NCBI GenBank assembly: GCA_017311315.1
Contig: CM029634.1
Location: 18,865,891 to 18,929,890, forward strand
Direction of reading: 5' to 3'
Length of the DNA: 64,000 bases
Origin: Dendrocalamus latiflorus
Taxonomy: Eukaryota; Streptophyta; Magnoliopsida; Poales; Poaceae
Position numbers and translations under genes: made by a program. Under the pieces are notes generated by a model. The model worked only from the letters and a program-made list of their open reading frames with translations. It searched no databases and was not told the origin of the DNA. How positions within the stretch are numbered: position 1 is the first letter of the stretch; each line of letters starts with the position of its first letter. Below are positions 23,021-35,787 of the stretch, piece by piece.

Positions 23021-23354
23021 ATGAAAACAAATTTTAACTCATTCAACTATGGGAATTTGACGAGCTCTGAGAGAAATAAAAAAGGAGAATGCTTAACATA
23101 TCAGCATTTACAACCAGCAGAAAGCGCAATATGAACACAGTACAAGAAATAGAGGTGGCATGTTTAGTCCATAGCATTCTGCATTGGCAATGTATTTGCT
23201 TCGGTGAACAGAATATGTATCTCTGGCATCTCTGTAGTAAAGAAGCGGTAATTGAAAAAGAGAAATGGTTTACAAAATCTCACAGGTATCATGATGATCG
23301 CCTGAGGCGACCACAGATACACGGTAGTAAGGAGCCAATGAGGTGCCACCAGGA

Positions 23355-26300
23355 TCATGCAGTCCCGCACCAGTAGGCCAAGTGCTCATCTTTGCGCGAT
23401 GTGCTAAAGAGCCCACCACATTTCAAGCAAATGAAGCTGCTGCCATCGGCAAAGGCATCCAAGATGGTCTGCTTCCTTCCACACTCAGAAAGTATGCATG
23501 CCTCATCAGAATCCAACATCATGACAGGGTCAGAACCAGGTGCTTGTGGAGCATTAGTGTTTGATGACTGAGCATCTGCTATAGCGCATTGTGCAAGCAA
23601 AGAAGCGAGCTCATCAACACTAGGACTGGCCTGCGATCTCTGCCTGTAGAGTTCACGTGCACGGTTCAGTGTCTGCATGAGAGCCTTTCGCCACCTTGAG
23701 ATCTTATGGCCAAGAGAACCTGCATAATTTTAGCAGTTGAGAATCAATATAAGGAAATGAGCTTCATTTCTTAACAAAACTAGGAAAAGTTGAAATGGGC
23801 AGGCTAAATTAATTAGCACAGGACTAATCCTAATACATCGCAACCAAGCAACTGTACAAGTCTGGCAACTTCCTATATTTGCACCACGCCTAGAACATAA
23901 TTTTCATTGAAGTGTACAAGTTAAAAGGCAGATTGCAGGCCTCAGGAATACTTATTCATGATGCACCTTATTTTAATGTACGTAAGGTTTGAAAAAGTTC
24001 TCACTTCTCATGCAACAGCAAGCACAAAACAAAGTTCGCAGCAAACCACATCTCAAAAGTATCCTTTACAGAGAAGTCTGGCCATTTTAGCTATCTTCAT
24101 CAATGTACTCGGTTCATTAAAAATGAGATCAGGAATGTACTGACTACCAACACACACGCCCACAGACAGAACAATGGCAATGAAATGAAAGTCTTTGGGA
24201 AAATTCATCATAAAAGTGAATCCCATGAGACGTACGGCGTGAATACATAAAAGATCTAGACCGGTCATTATGAGTTAATGATATATTTTAGTAATTAATG
24301 GTAATCATATTGCTGGAATATTTTTCATGAGTTGAATTAATAAGTTATGTCCTATGATGATGAAGACTTTAGATAATTTTATGAGTTGATCATTGTCAAG
24401 GTTCGGAATGAAGGATGACATCATGTGTTAATAAATATCAAGGGTTGGATCTGCGAATGAGTTTTGCAAATAGTTGAAGGTCATGCATAATCTTTATAGC
24501 ATGTGGCTTGAATTTGCGAATATATTTTGCAAACGGTTTAAGTCTATGTCTTTAGTATTTATGTCATGATTCTAAAGTGTGTGAATGTGTTTTGCAACTT
24601 GTTGTGAATCATGTTTTAATCTTTGTGTGCATGTTACTATAATTTGTGAATATTTTTTTGCAAAATTTGTTGAAATACATGCACTCTTATCTCTACTGGA
24701 AAATGCAAGGCGGTATGACTGCCCTTTGTGTGGCAATATGACCAAAGCAGTACGATCAGCTCTGCGTGAGTAGACGGACTGACGGTACGACCGACTCTGT
24801 GTGAGCGGTTAGACTGACCGACGATTTGACCGACTTCAAGCAAGCGGTATGGCTGGCCCTCTCCGAGCAGTCGGACTAGCCATGTGTTGGTGGTCTGACC
24901 GGACATTGCAGTACTATCGGACTACCAGACATTAGTGGCCGGTAGCAGTTTTCTATAGAGCTCTTTTTCTGGTTCTTGGTCAAGCAGTCCGATCGGCCTG
25001 TGTGGTGGTCCAACCAGACCTGGCGGTTGTACCGAATCCTGTGTGGGCGGTACAACCGACAGTGGCTGTAACAGCTAGATTTCTAGCCGTTGCAAGGAGG
25101 GAGGCAATACCAGCCATTAGTTGGCAATAGTACCGGCCTCTTGTTGATTTTGTCTCCAACGGTTAGTTTTTGTGATGGGGGTTATAAATACCCCTTTGGC
25201 CGGTTGGGAAAAGGTGGTTGCTGCTCTATTCTTCACTCTTGAGCTAAGAATAAGTTATCTCACCTCTTATGTGCATGTATTGCACGTAATGAGATTAGAG
25301 AAGAAAATCCAAGCGCATGTGTTGCAATTGGTGGTGGATTTCGTATCCTTGAGCTGTGGCATTTGATTCATTCAAGTGATTGTCTCCGACTTAATACTCT
25401 TGGAGGTTGCTGACTCCTAAACGGCTTGAAGTGTTTCAGTGATCTTCTCAAAGAAGTTTGTGAGAAAATTCAACGTGTTGTAAAGGTTGAAGCCCATCTA
25501 CTCAGAGGGGGGGAAAAGCTACCATTAGTGGAAATTGAGGTGTTTGGCTTAATTCGTAAAGCCTGTCCAATTCGTTTGGTCTTATCTCAATGTGGACTAG
25601 GGGAGACCGGCAAGTCTCCGAACACCACAGTAAAAGATTGTGTCAATTGTGGTTTACTTTTTGAGTTCAAATTTATATACTTGCAATTTATATTCATAGA
25701 AATCAAACTGATTGCTTGTCACACTAGGGTTATACACCTTGACATAGACTTAGGGTATTAGTGCACTTAGGTGAACCTAAATGATTTTGGATTTAATTGT
25801 GCAAAACCGATTTGATTTACGCTTCCGCACATAAACTCGGTTTTAGCCAAGGAGTTAATTTAAAAAAACGTCTATTCACCCTCCTCTAGTCGGTCTCCTT
25901 GACCTTAAAATACATCAATACCACAACCATGGGATCTGACAATTAGTAACTCTATTGGTGCAATTTGCACATTTTGATGAGTTGTTGGTATCAATAGGCA
26001 ATTCTACCCACATACAAAAGAAACAAGAAATGCTAATGAAGTATTGCAATCATGGATCTAAAAGGCAGCCTGGGGGCCGCCCGGGGGGGGGGGGGGGGTC
26101 CACTGGGCCTTGCGCGCCAGTCGGGTGTGTAGGCAACGAGGCGGTCCAAGGCGGCGTAAGGTGGCCTTGGCGTGGCGGTTGGCCGGGCGGGTACGGCGGC
26201 AAGGCGGGTGTGTCGGCCACCTAGGCGCTCTAGGCGGAGAACTGTGGGGGTATAACAAAGGAGGAGAAAAGACTAGTTAGGGTTTAGGACACATACCGGT

Positions 26301-29255
26301 AACCAATTTGGACTTTGGACTCGAGTCGGGCGTCACACGGAGGGTTTCTTCGCGAGCGCACGGGGCCGCTGCCGCCGATTCTCCGGATTCTGCCGCCGCT
26401 GATTCGCCGGATCTCGCATCACACAGCTGCACAGATGCGTTCCACCTCCCTTCCCCTTTGCCGTCTTCTCCGCCCGTCTGCTGTTTTCTCCAGCGGTCTA
26501 GCCATGCTTCCCCGCTGCCGCACCGTCGTTCCCTTCCGCGGCTCCGCTCCGCTCTGTTCGGCATGGGGCCACGCCTCCCCCGCTCAGCACGGGGAGATCT
26601 GGAGAAGGCGAGGGCAGACCAGCAGAGAAGGCCAAGGCGCCGCTGCGCCGATGGAGAGCAGGAAATGGCAAGGCTACATCGTTGTGTGGGGGAGAAGTAG
26701 AGATGGCGAGAAGCTGAGAAGGAGCTGTCGGCGGTCGACCTCAGGCTCAGCTCTCGGCTGCTCGGCCTGTTGGCCAGACTTTTATTTAGTTAGATTGCTT
26801 TTGCTTGCTACAATGCTGCTGGTTACTAAGTAGTAGACTAGTAGTGCTAGTTCCTCTTGGTTAATCGGTTTACAGTATGGCTGTATGAGTAAGTGTAGTA
26901 CTAGTATAGTGTTTAGTTGACACAATTGTTAACTTATTATTAGGAATTTGCTATGTGTGGTTGAGAACTTTTAGTGTGATATGTTGTGAATTATGTCTAC
27001 ATGTGATTGTGAACTTGTTTTATATTTTTATTTTATCAATGTGACTATGTCTTATTGTCTTGCAGTCATTTCTTATTTCTTTCATTATTTCATACGTACA
27101 TAGAAATCTAAAGAAAAATAATTATATCGTATTATCTATATACCAAGAATCTTATGTATCGTGTAATTCTTAATGTGCAGGTTTACAATTACATGAAGCA
27201 TATACATCAAGAATTTACACCAAGTGATGAAGTGTCCATCATTATCTATCGAATTTACAACATTATAAGTTATTCCAAGTAGCAATATTTTTCTTTCAAT
27301 TACCACATATGTCTTGATATCGCCCGTAGCGCACCATGCCAAAGTTGGCCGCCTAGGTGGCCTAGGCGCTAGGCCCCTGCTTGCCACCCACCTAGCGCCT
27401 ACTTGAACATTAATTGCAATATTGTAGATGGGAAGGTCTTTGTGTAGGATTTCGATTGCTTCAATCCACACCAAGACCACAAAATGGGCCATCCACACAT
27501 TAGGTAGGATATCATAAATATCTCCAACACAAACAGGTCATGAATGTTACAATGTTGTGTTGCATATTAATGCAAATTTAGTAAGATTCGGTTAGTCACA
27601 CATTAGTATCATTGGCTCGAGTGGTTTCATTAAAGTAGCAAACCCTAACTTGTTGACTTTCTTTTCATTCACGTCTTTTGTGCTATATCTTTTAGCTTTA
27701 CCCTTACCCATCTACAGAGGGTTTAAATGGTCTTTTTGTGACTAGCAGAATTATGCTTTACCAAATGTACTCTGCATATATGAGCTAGGAGCCTAGGACA
27801 CCACGTGCTTTGCGAAGAACATAAGACATCCTGCAAAAGCCTAAAATGCATCAAAGCTATTATTGAGTTTAGATCATGCTCAAGTACACATTAAGTATTC
27901 TGCCTAAGTCATTGTGGCCTCATGAAAGCTCAATAGTATGAACAGCAGAGATACAAACTTCACAGAACTAACAAAGCCCATCGGACAAGGGAAATAATCC
28001 CCATTCTTAAAGTTCAAAACATGCTCGGTTGATTGAGGGGAAGTTGGCTCCCCACTTTGGGTGGTGTACTAGCGTTCTTGCTCAGGCAAAATCAATTTCT
28101 AGAACCCTCTTTCAGAAACAATCTTTATATATATTCTGAATAATAAATTAATATCAGTAGGCTCTGCAGACATTCCTATTTCCCACCTTAACCAAAGGAG
28201 AACAATCTTGAAATTGCCACAAAATAAAAAGGAAAGAAAAAACTGTTAGAAATCCCACATTAATCGACGGAAAAGGAAATAGTGGAGAAAGAAATTGTGT
28301 AGGGGACAAACTCTAATAACTAGAAAGGAAACATCGAAAAAGGACATTATGCATAAAACCAACTCAAATAATTAATTTCTCTAGAATTAGCAGAATTGGC
28401 TGCACAATTGCGCGGGAAACGCAATTGCATGAGCAACTCGGCTAGTGTACTCTCTAAATTATGGCATGGCAATGATAATCCGATAGATGATCAGTTGACC
28501 GGGATCAACATAACAGATTTGCATGGCTACAACGAATCCTTTGGACTTCCCCAACTTTGCATGGCCAATCTCCATGCATTTGTCCACAACATGGTTAGTG
28601 CCTACTCAGTGTGCAACTGGAAATTCAGTTGTGAATAGCAAATTGAACCGGACATACTGAAACCACGCATTTCCCTGTGAATGCATCACTTCACAATCTT
28701 CCTCCCTCTTTGCTAGTCTAAGAAACAGGGACATGACCGAAAGGGATAGGTGCAAAAGTAGGAAGGCAACACCTAGGCACCAAACATCTTCTCGAACGAA
28801 TCATACCAAACAAATCCCAAACCCCAAGGGCTAGAACCCTAGACCTAGAACGAATCACACCTAAACCCCCCTTTTTGTCCGTGTGTGAAATTTCAAGCTG
28901 GATTACGCCATGGAGAGGACGATCCAAAGCGAAATCGGATCAGAAAAAAGCTCACCGCGATCGTCTAATCGAGTGATCAAACTCCGACGGGTACGATACG
29001 AGACGAGAACCTCGCGAATTCCCCACTCCAGCACCCTGCGAGCGTCGAGACGCGACATAGCACACGAAACGGAAGCGGAATGTAAAAGGGGAAGGGGAGG
29101 GAGACAGCTCTCACCGCCTGAAGCGCCAGGGACGGCTTGCCCCCCTCGAGCAGCGCGCGGGCGCGGGACAGCATGCTCCACCATTCTCCCGCCTGTGGCG
29201 GCTGCGGCTGGGGCGGAGGCTCCGCGGCCTCCATCTCTACGTCGGGCGGGTCCAT
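23355..29255 (-). CDS. Small plant protein with zinc-finger-like C-terminus; frame apparently broken in exon 2
   Basis: Exon 1 (29115-29255) starts MDPPDVEMEAAEPP and ends GGKPSLALQA at a phase-0 GTGAGA donor. Exon 2 (23719 down to 23355) follows acceptor ATGCAG. In phase, exon 2 begins VLLAIRSQGGER, continuing exon 1 well, then runs into a stop after six more codons. One frame over, the sequence continues ALMQTLNRARELYRQR and on to the end, closing with FICLKCGG, RKDEHLAYWC and GTA. The two halves fit each other only if one base is missing near 23682-23688. The C-terminus has CX2C and HX4C spacing resembling a zinc ribbon. I recall short uncharacterised plant homologs with the order EWW, helical region and FIC-C-RKDEHYAYWC, but have no function. 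The 5.4 kb intron holds an LTR and a hAT element. Confidence 0.6.
23720..24270 (-). other. 3' part of the long intron, no recognised element
   Basis: AT-rich intron sequence between exon 2 and the LTR-like element. I found no further exon that fits the gene. Confidence 0.4.
24271..25914 (+). mobile_element. Probable solo or truncated LTR (~1.64 kb) with TATA box
   Basis: The left end TGAGTTAATGATATATTT is preceded by CATTA, and the right end (CTCCTCTAGTCGG, then CTCCTTGACCTTAAAATACA) is typical of plant LTR 3' ends; CATCA near it may be a decayed duplication. The U3-like part (24700-25130) is dense in GGT-TGACCG-type phrases on both strands, followed by TATAAATA at 25183-25190. No primer-binding site, gag or pol follows. 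Boundaries are approximate. Confidence 0.65.
25183..25190 (+). promoter_or_regulatory. TATA box of the LTR promoter
   Basis: TATAAATA follows the motif-dense U3-like region and precedes a CTCTATTCTTCACTC initiator-like pyrimidine tract about 35 bp downstream, as in plant LTR promoters. Confidence 0.5.
26051..27412. mobile_element. Non-autonomous hAT element, 1.36 kb, 8 bp TSD
   Basis: ATTGCAAT flanks the element exactly (26043-26050 and 27413-27420). Its ends are degenerate inverted repeats sharing G-TC-A--GGC (CATGGATCTAAAAGGC on the left, TAATGTTCAAGTAGGC reading in from the right). Subterminal copies of GCCTAGG and CTAGGCGC occur near both ends, and there is a 13-15 G run at about 26085-26098. 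A GC-rich exon-like block (26280-26720) has open frames but no recognised domain. The 8 bp TSD and end structure point to hAT. No transposase is visible. Confidence 0.8.
27421..29114 (-). other. 5' part of the long intron, no recognised element
   Basis: AT-rich, non-coding sequence. I looked for an additional exon that would repair the frame of the surrounding gene and saw none. Confidence 0.4.
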
Positions 29256-29822
29256 CGGCGGCGCCTCGATCTCGCCCACCCGCTCGCTCGCCGCCTCGCC
29301 TCTGTGCTTCGACGCCGGGAGGTGCACGGCGATGCGGGGAGTTCGTCACTGCGAGCAACGGCTGCAGTGCCACGCCTCCGGTTGCTTCCAGGTGTGCATG
29401 CGTCCTCGCGCGGCTTCGTTTTGGTTTCCTAGAAAAAGACTCACAGAAACGGAAACCACCGCGTGTTTTGCTTTTTCACAAAGATATTCCTGCTTTGCAA
29501 CGGAACTTATATAAAATATTATTATAAATTTTGAACTCACAATATTGTAATTGTGGGTCAGTTGGTGTATACATGAGTTAGAGTAGTTGTGCTGTCATGT
29601 GGTTCTGTATGTTTAGAGTTTTTTTCTAGTTTTTTAGGAGGTTTTTAGATAGGGTTTTTAGGGTGAGGATGGAAGGATTGTTGAAGAGGGTGAGACGACG
29701 GGTAAACTTTTCTTTTATATTAGTAGAGATATTTTACAGGTTTTTCTTTTTTTCCTATATAGTTTGCAAATAAATTTCAGTTTTGCAATAAGTTAGAGCA
29801 ATATGTTGTTCAAAATATAGAT
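29256..29822. other. Upstream region of the exon-1 gene
   Basis: The GC-rich 5' leader (29256-29440) gives way to AT-rich sequence. No other gene is supported. Confidence 0.4.
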
Positions 29823-29833
29823 ATGCAAGAATA

Positions 29834-32116
29834 CAACAACAAAACTTTTTGTCCCAAACAAGTTAGGGTAAGCTAGGAATGAAACCTTCTCAAGATCAAA
29901 GAGATGAGAGCCTTGAAAAAATCTACAATACTAAAACCCTAAGCCGTACAATCTGCTATCTGAGCCGAGAGTCTAAAACACTGTCCTCAACTTTCTTATG
30001 GTTCCGGTACGTAGATTGCTAAGTTCCAAGCGCTGCTATCCAAAGCTAATTCTTTAGATACATTTCAATCCCTCAAGTCTCTTTTAACTGGTTCCTCCCA
30101 CGTCAGTTTTGGTCGACCTCTGCCTCTGCTTACGTTTTCAGTACATCTTAAAATTCCACTACGTACCGGTGCCTCAGGATGCCGTTGTTGGAGATGTCCA
30201 AACCATCTCAAGCGATGTTGGACAAGGTTCTCTTCAATTGGTGCTACATCTACCCTATCACGTATATCATCATTGCGGATGCAATCCCGCCTTGTGTGAC
30301 CACAGATCCACCGCAACATCCTCATCTCCGCTACACTCATTTTCTGTATATATTGTTTTTTAGTCGCCCAATATTTTGCTCCATATAGCATCGCGGGTTT
30401 GATCGCCATCCTATACAACTTACCCTTTAACTTTTGAGGGATTTTTTGTCACACACGACACTAGATGCTTGACGCCATTTCACCCACCCCGCTCTTATCC
30501 TGTGGCCCACGTCTTCATCAATCTCACTGTCCTACTGTAGCATCGATCCCAAATAATGAAACATGTCCTTTTAGGTACTATTTGTCCATCCAATCAAACA
30601 TCTGCCCTAGCTAGCACCACTGAAATCGTACCTTATATACTCAGTTTTAGTCCTACTAAGTCTAAACCCTTCAATTCTAAGGTCTTCCCTCACAACTAGA
30701 GCTTCATATCAACACATATCCTACTCTCATCAACCATCACCATATCATCAGCGAAAAGCATACACCAAGAGATATCTCCTTATATGTCACGTGTGACCTC
30801 ATCTATCACTAGAGCAAAAATGTATGGACTCAATGCTGACCCTTGGTGTAGTCCTATCTTAATAGAAAAGTCATTAGTAACACTACCACACATTTTGACA
30901 TTAGTCACAACATTTTCGTACATGTCCTTAATTAGGGTAATATATTTTGTTGAGAATCTTTTCTTTTGAAGCGCCTACCACATAACCTTCCTTGACACTT
31001 TATCATATGTTTTCTCCAAGTCAATAAATATCATGTGAAGATTATTCTTTTGCTTCCTATACCTCTCTATCAACCATCGTAGCAAGAAAATAGCCTCCGT
31101 AGTCGACCTCCTAAGCATAAAACCAAATTGATTTGTCATCACGCTAGTTACTTTTCTTAAACGATACTCAATCAGTCATTCCCAGAGCTTCATTGTGTGG
31201 CTCATGAGTTTAATTCCTCTATAATTAGTACAACTTTGAATGTCTTCTTTATTTTTGAAAATTGGTACTAATGTGTTCCTCCGCCACTCGTTTGGCATTT
31301 TGTTCAACCTAAAAATGCTATTGAACAACTTAGTTAGCCAAACAATCGTCACTTCTCTTAGGCATTTCTACACCTTAATAGGGATGTTATTAGGCCTTAA
31401 CGTCTTACTCACTTTCATCCTTTTTAAGGCCTCTCTAACTTCCAACTCCTGGATTCTTCGAACAAACCATTTATCGGTGTCGTCAAAAACATCATTTAGT
31501 TCAATCATACCATCATCATTATCGTGATTGAACAACTTGTCGAATTAATCTCTCCATCTATCCTTGAGCTCCTCATCTTTCACCAAAAGTCTATTAGTGT
31601 CGTCTTTGATGCATTTAACTTGATTGAAATCTCTCGTCTTCCTTTCTCGAATATTAACCATCTTGTAGACATCCTTTTTTTTCCTTTCTTTGTACTTAGT
31701 TTCTGATAAATTTTCACATATGCCTTATCTCGTGCCTCACTCACCGCTTTCTTCGCATTCTTTTTTACTACTTTATATTTTTGTATATTGTCATCGCTTC
31801 TATCATGATACATGTGCTTTTATCATATCTTCTTTTCTTTAATAGTTTTTTGCACTTCCTCGTTCCACCACCATGTATCTTTTAGTTCTCCTCTTGTCCC
31901 TTGGGTTACTCGAAGCACCTCCGTAGCCACCTTCCTAATGCGAGTTGCCATCTCTGTCCACATACTATTCGCTTCTCCCACGTCCCACGTCTCTTTCGTA
32001 ACCATCCTCTCCTTAAACGCCTGCGCGGTATCTCCTTTGAGTTTTCATCACTTCGTCTTCGTGGTTCTGGCGATCTTAACTTATTAGACCCGTAATCTAA
32101 AACGAAAGTCGGAGAC
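29834..32116 (-). mobile_element. RTE-type LINE, 5'-truncated and decayed
   Basis: Read on the minus strand, reverse-transcriptase motifs appear in order: a KVAKK/ARDKAY region near 31600-31800, MIFIDLEKTYDKVSRKVMW near 31000-31050, the catalytic FADD at 30744-30755, and a C-terminal domain at 30065-30418 (YGAKYWATKK, AEMRMLRWICGHTRRD, HRLRWFGHLQ, RGRGRPKLTWE). The 3' end carries an ACAACAAC tail on the plus strand. The 11 bp direct repeats ATGCAAGAATA at 29823-29833 and 32117-32127 mark the insertion. No endonuclease domain remains, and frames are broken. Confidence 0.93.
30065..30418 (-). pseudogene. RTE reverse transcriptase C-terminal fragment
   Basis: This is the longest intact frame of the element, 117 codons. 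It carries the conserved tail seen in plant RTE proteins: EMRMLRWICGHTR, RDRVDVAPIEENLVQHRLRW and RGRGRPKLTW. It is part of the 29834-32116 insertion and has no independent start. Confidence 0.9.
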
Positions 32117-32127
32117 ATGCAAGAATA

Positions 32128-33364
32128 TTACTCAAAAAATAGAGGCTGTAGTTGACAGAGACATTTAAGACGTCAATTCGTATATACGAAGGTTGTTGAT
32201 GTGTTTATCATATAAAGCACAATACTGAACAATGTTTATCGTATATGTTACAATTGAGGATTTTGGCAACAATGCATGTTCGAAGTCATTAAAGAAAATA
32301 GGCAATGAGTAGAACTCGTTACAGGGTTTTTTTTTTTTGCCGCTATTGTATCCTTAATGTCCTTTGTGGTCACCAATGTTGAAGCAGAGAATTTATAAGT
32401 AGGATAAGTTGCCATAACCTACACTTTTCAGCCATTAAGTTAGGATACAAGAGCGATAAAAAAACCTATGGAAACTAATATAAGGTTCTTTTCTCTAATC
32501 CACTATGTATCACTGTGACAACTCGTCACATCTTGTAAGTGATAACACATCTTCATTATTAAAAAATACGACATAATATTGGGGCTCGTAGAAATGATCA
32601 AGGATGCTAATATTATCTAGGATACCGGATGAGTAGGACGTGCGACAACCATAGTTTGGTTTGGACCCTGCTGTTGAATCGAAGAGTAACAGTGTGTGCA
32701 TCTGAAATAATAGAGCGCCAACTCAAGGTCTTGAAGTCTTTTAGGGTTTTGAGAATACGAGGCCTTCATTTTTTTTGTTTAGATTTATTTGACGGACGAA
32801 TACCTATCTATAAATAAGCTTATCATATTATTGAGATATGCTGTGAATGACTTTCTTCTTTTTAGCTTATAGCTTCTTTCAAATAAATAAACGAGATGTT
32901 TTCTCTATTACTATTTCGAAACGACTTATTAAGATAATATTTTTGAAGCAGTTTATCAATATTTAGCTCGTTCACATAAACACTCGTGTTAGAGTAAAAA
33001 ATTATAAGCCACAGTCAATAATTGAGCAAAAAGCAAAATTGCCATATCTGCTCTGAAGAAACCAATGCACTAAGGCTGTAACTTCATATGGAAGAATGTT
33101 GTTTAATTGTGTAAAACACCTGTCCACAAAAATGTTTTGGTTTCAAAACTAGATTGTTTTTCCTAAAAGAAAACTAAATTTGCTCAAATTACCAACTCAA
33201 AAATCCAAGAGGAAGAAAACGAGCATTTTTCTGACCCAATGTGTCTTCATCAATCAGTTCATGCCCGTCGCCACCACTCGCAAGCAGCGAGAGCGAAAGT
33301 CTGATGAAGAGGGCACACTGAAAACAAGTACACTCCCACTACCGCACAACGGCTGGCGGCGGCC
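32128..33364. other. AT-rich spacer and promoter of the O-fucosyltransferase gene
   Basis: Non-coding. The last ~150 bp before 33365 is the likely promoter and 5' leader of the downstream gene. No other gene was recognised. Confidence 0.4.
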
Positions 33365-35747
33365 ATGGCAGAGCTGCGGCACTCGGCGGCGGCGGCCGCC
33401 CGCTCGTCCAACTCCCCCGCGAAGCGCGATTCCGACGCCTCTGCCGGCCCCTCCCCCTTCTCCCCCACCTCCGCCCGTGGCCGCGACGACGACGACGGCA
33501 AGGACGCCCACCGCTCCTCCCCTCTCCTCCCGCACCACAATCACCTCGTGCCGTCTCCCCTACGCTCCCTCCTTGCCCTCGAGGACCCCAGGTCCCCCTC
33601 CGCCTCCCTCTCCTACCGGATCTTGCTCGCCGTCCTCCTGTTACTCCTCCTCGCCGCCCTCTTCACCGCGCCCTCCCTCTGGTCCCGCCTCGTGAGTTCC
33701 TGACCCCTCCTCCCAACGCCATTCGAAGTCCTCAGGATCCCAACTTGACACTTGCTACGTGTTGTTTCGCATTTTTCATCCTAGAACGCGCCCTACTTGT
33801 GCCAGAAGGAGGGGATCACTCTGCACTGCCCTCAGGTGAAGTGTTCTTCATCTCAGCAAGCATTTTGGAGAGACGTGTTCGCATCAGGAACTTTTGGTCT
33901 GAAGAATTCTTGTTTTTGGATGCAGACGAAGGAACCCCTCTCGCTGTGGGAGAACCCGCGTGCTGCTACCACGTCCTGGAAGCCCTGCGCAGAGCGCCGC
34001 AGCCATGAGCCCTCAGGCAAGTCCAGCATTCACATTGCTTAAAGACGACAATGTAGCATATATTGCATCGTTTCATACGTCTTTGGAGGAAAGGAGTAGC
34101 AGTCTTGCTGTCAATCAGTCACTGTAAGGTCACTTATTGCACAACCTATGTTTGTGTAGGGTTAATTCTCTGAACTCTTGGTGCGATTAGTGATTGCTGT
34201 GCTGTAGTACACAGTTTGGTAGACTTGCTAAAATCTAAGTTTCCAGTGCTCTTTGATAATAAGTCGAATTGTGATCCATATTTCCATGTAAGGTGGCAGA
34301 TCAACGAGACAGCATATGGCGAATTTAATCCATGTTAATTGTTTAGAAATATTGCCAACAAAAGTGTGGTGGTGAATTTATAATGCAGTTCCCATGCATA
34401 GACTTTTGTGAGTAATATGAGTCAGATAACATATACTTTCCTTGTGCAGTACTATGCTAGTTCTAATTAACTCTCTGTCTACAAATAGCTTGGCCTTTCT
34501 TCTAGCGATGTTTTGTAATACTGTCCCTTAGAGCCCTAGCATTTCTCTGCAAGGAAGGACCCTTCAAACAGTGTGGGACGTGCACCCTCTGTTATGTACA
34601 TGAAATTGTCTACATTTGTTTTCTTTCATGATTGTGCCCTGATGAGTGATGATATCATATATTTCTATATCATGCAGATGTCCCACCTGAGAACGAAACC
34701 TCTGGGTATATTTTTATTCATGCCGAAGGTGGACTGAATCAGCAACGTATAGCTGTATGTATGCACTTCTGTTTCTCTCAGCCTTCCTCTCCTTATTGTG
34801 TGTGAGTGCTAAATATTTGTCTCAATGCTGCAATGGTTTTTGCTACCTAAACATAGATTTGTTGCAACCTGCTGATGTCTCCAAATTTTGTTACTTGAGA
34901 ATTCTTTTCACATGAGGGTGTTTCTTTGCAAAAGCATAATCACAAGGGGATGTCTATTTATAAGGTGACTTGTGCTTTATTAAGTATAAATCACATTTTT
35001 AACCATATGACCAAAATAAAAAAAATCAGACACACACACACGCACATGTTTCAAAGCTAATCCAAAGGCTAGGAAAATCAGGTTAAGAGTTAATAAAAGC
35101 CAGACAACTTATAAATAACAAAACCATAATCTAGTAACTTCTTTTGATATCATGTCTTTGCCATGATCTACTATATTTGGTTTAAGAAAAATATAGAGAT
35201 CCTCCTGTTGTTTAATACTATTTAAGTTCCTCTCTAAGCAGGTCATGCTAATTTCTTGAGCAATGGTAATTAGTTTCCTAAAATGGCATTGAGTTTAAAT
35301 CACAGCAGAGACCCATCTGTTAATTTCACATATTGGTGTTTTTGCAGATATGTAACGCTGTTGCAATTGCTAAGATAATGAGTGCAACACTTATTTTGCC
35401 AGTTCTGAAGCAGGACCAAATCTGGAAAGATCAGACGTAAGTGTTGTTTTCTGTTCTAAGTTCTTCCACTTGTCTATTTCTCTGCTGGTATTTAATCGAT
35501 AGTTCTATGATATAAAATTTGCTTCAATAAAACTCTAATGAATTTCGCTGCTAACTCAGCATAGTGACCAGCTAGAATGTTGTAAAAATGAAACTTTTGT
35601 TATTTTGATCAAAACTACAGTCATGTCAGAGTTTGGGAAATCAGAGATATTTGCTTTAGGTCTTATTTTCTTATTAGTTCTCAGAAATCCAAACATTGGT
35701 GTTCCAAATCTTTGTAAAGGAGATACATTTGGAACAGCTCAGTAGTG

Positions 35748-35787
<40 letters not shown>

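Noticed and set aside
26308..26833. 172- and 130-codon ORFs as a host gene
   Set aside because: They lie inside the hAT element defined by ATTGCAAT duplications and have no domain. Kept only as a possible captured or leader sequence.
28396..28638. 80-codon plus-strand ORF in the long intron
   Set aside because: No family resemblance, no splice partner, and antisense to the host gene.
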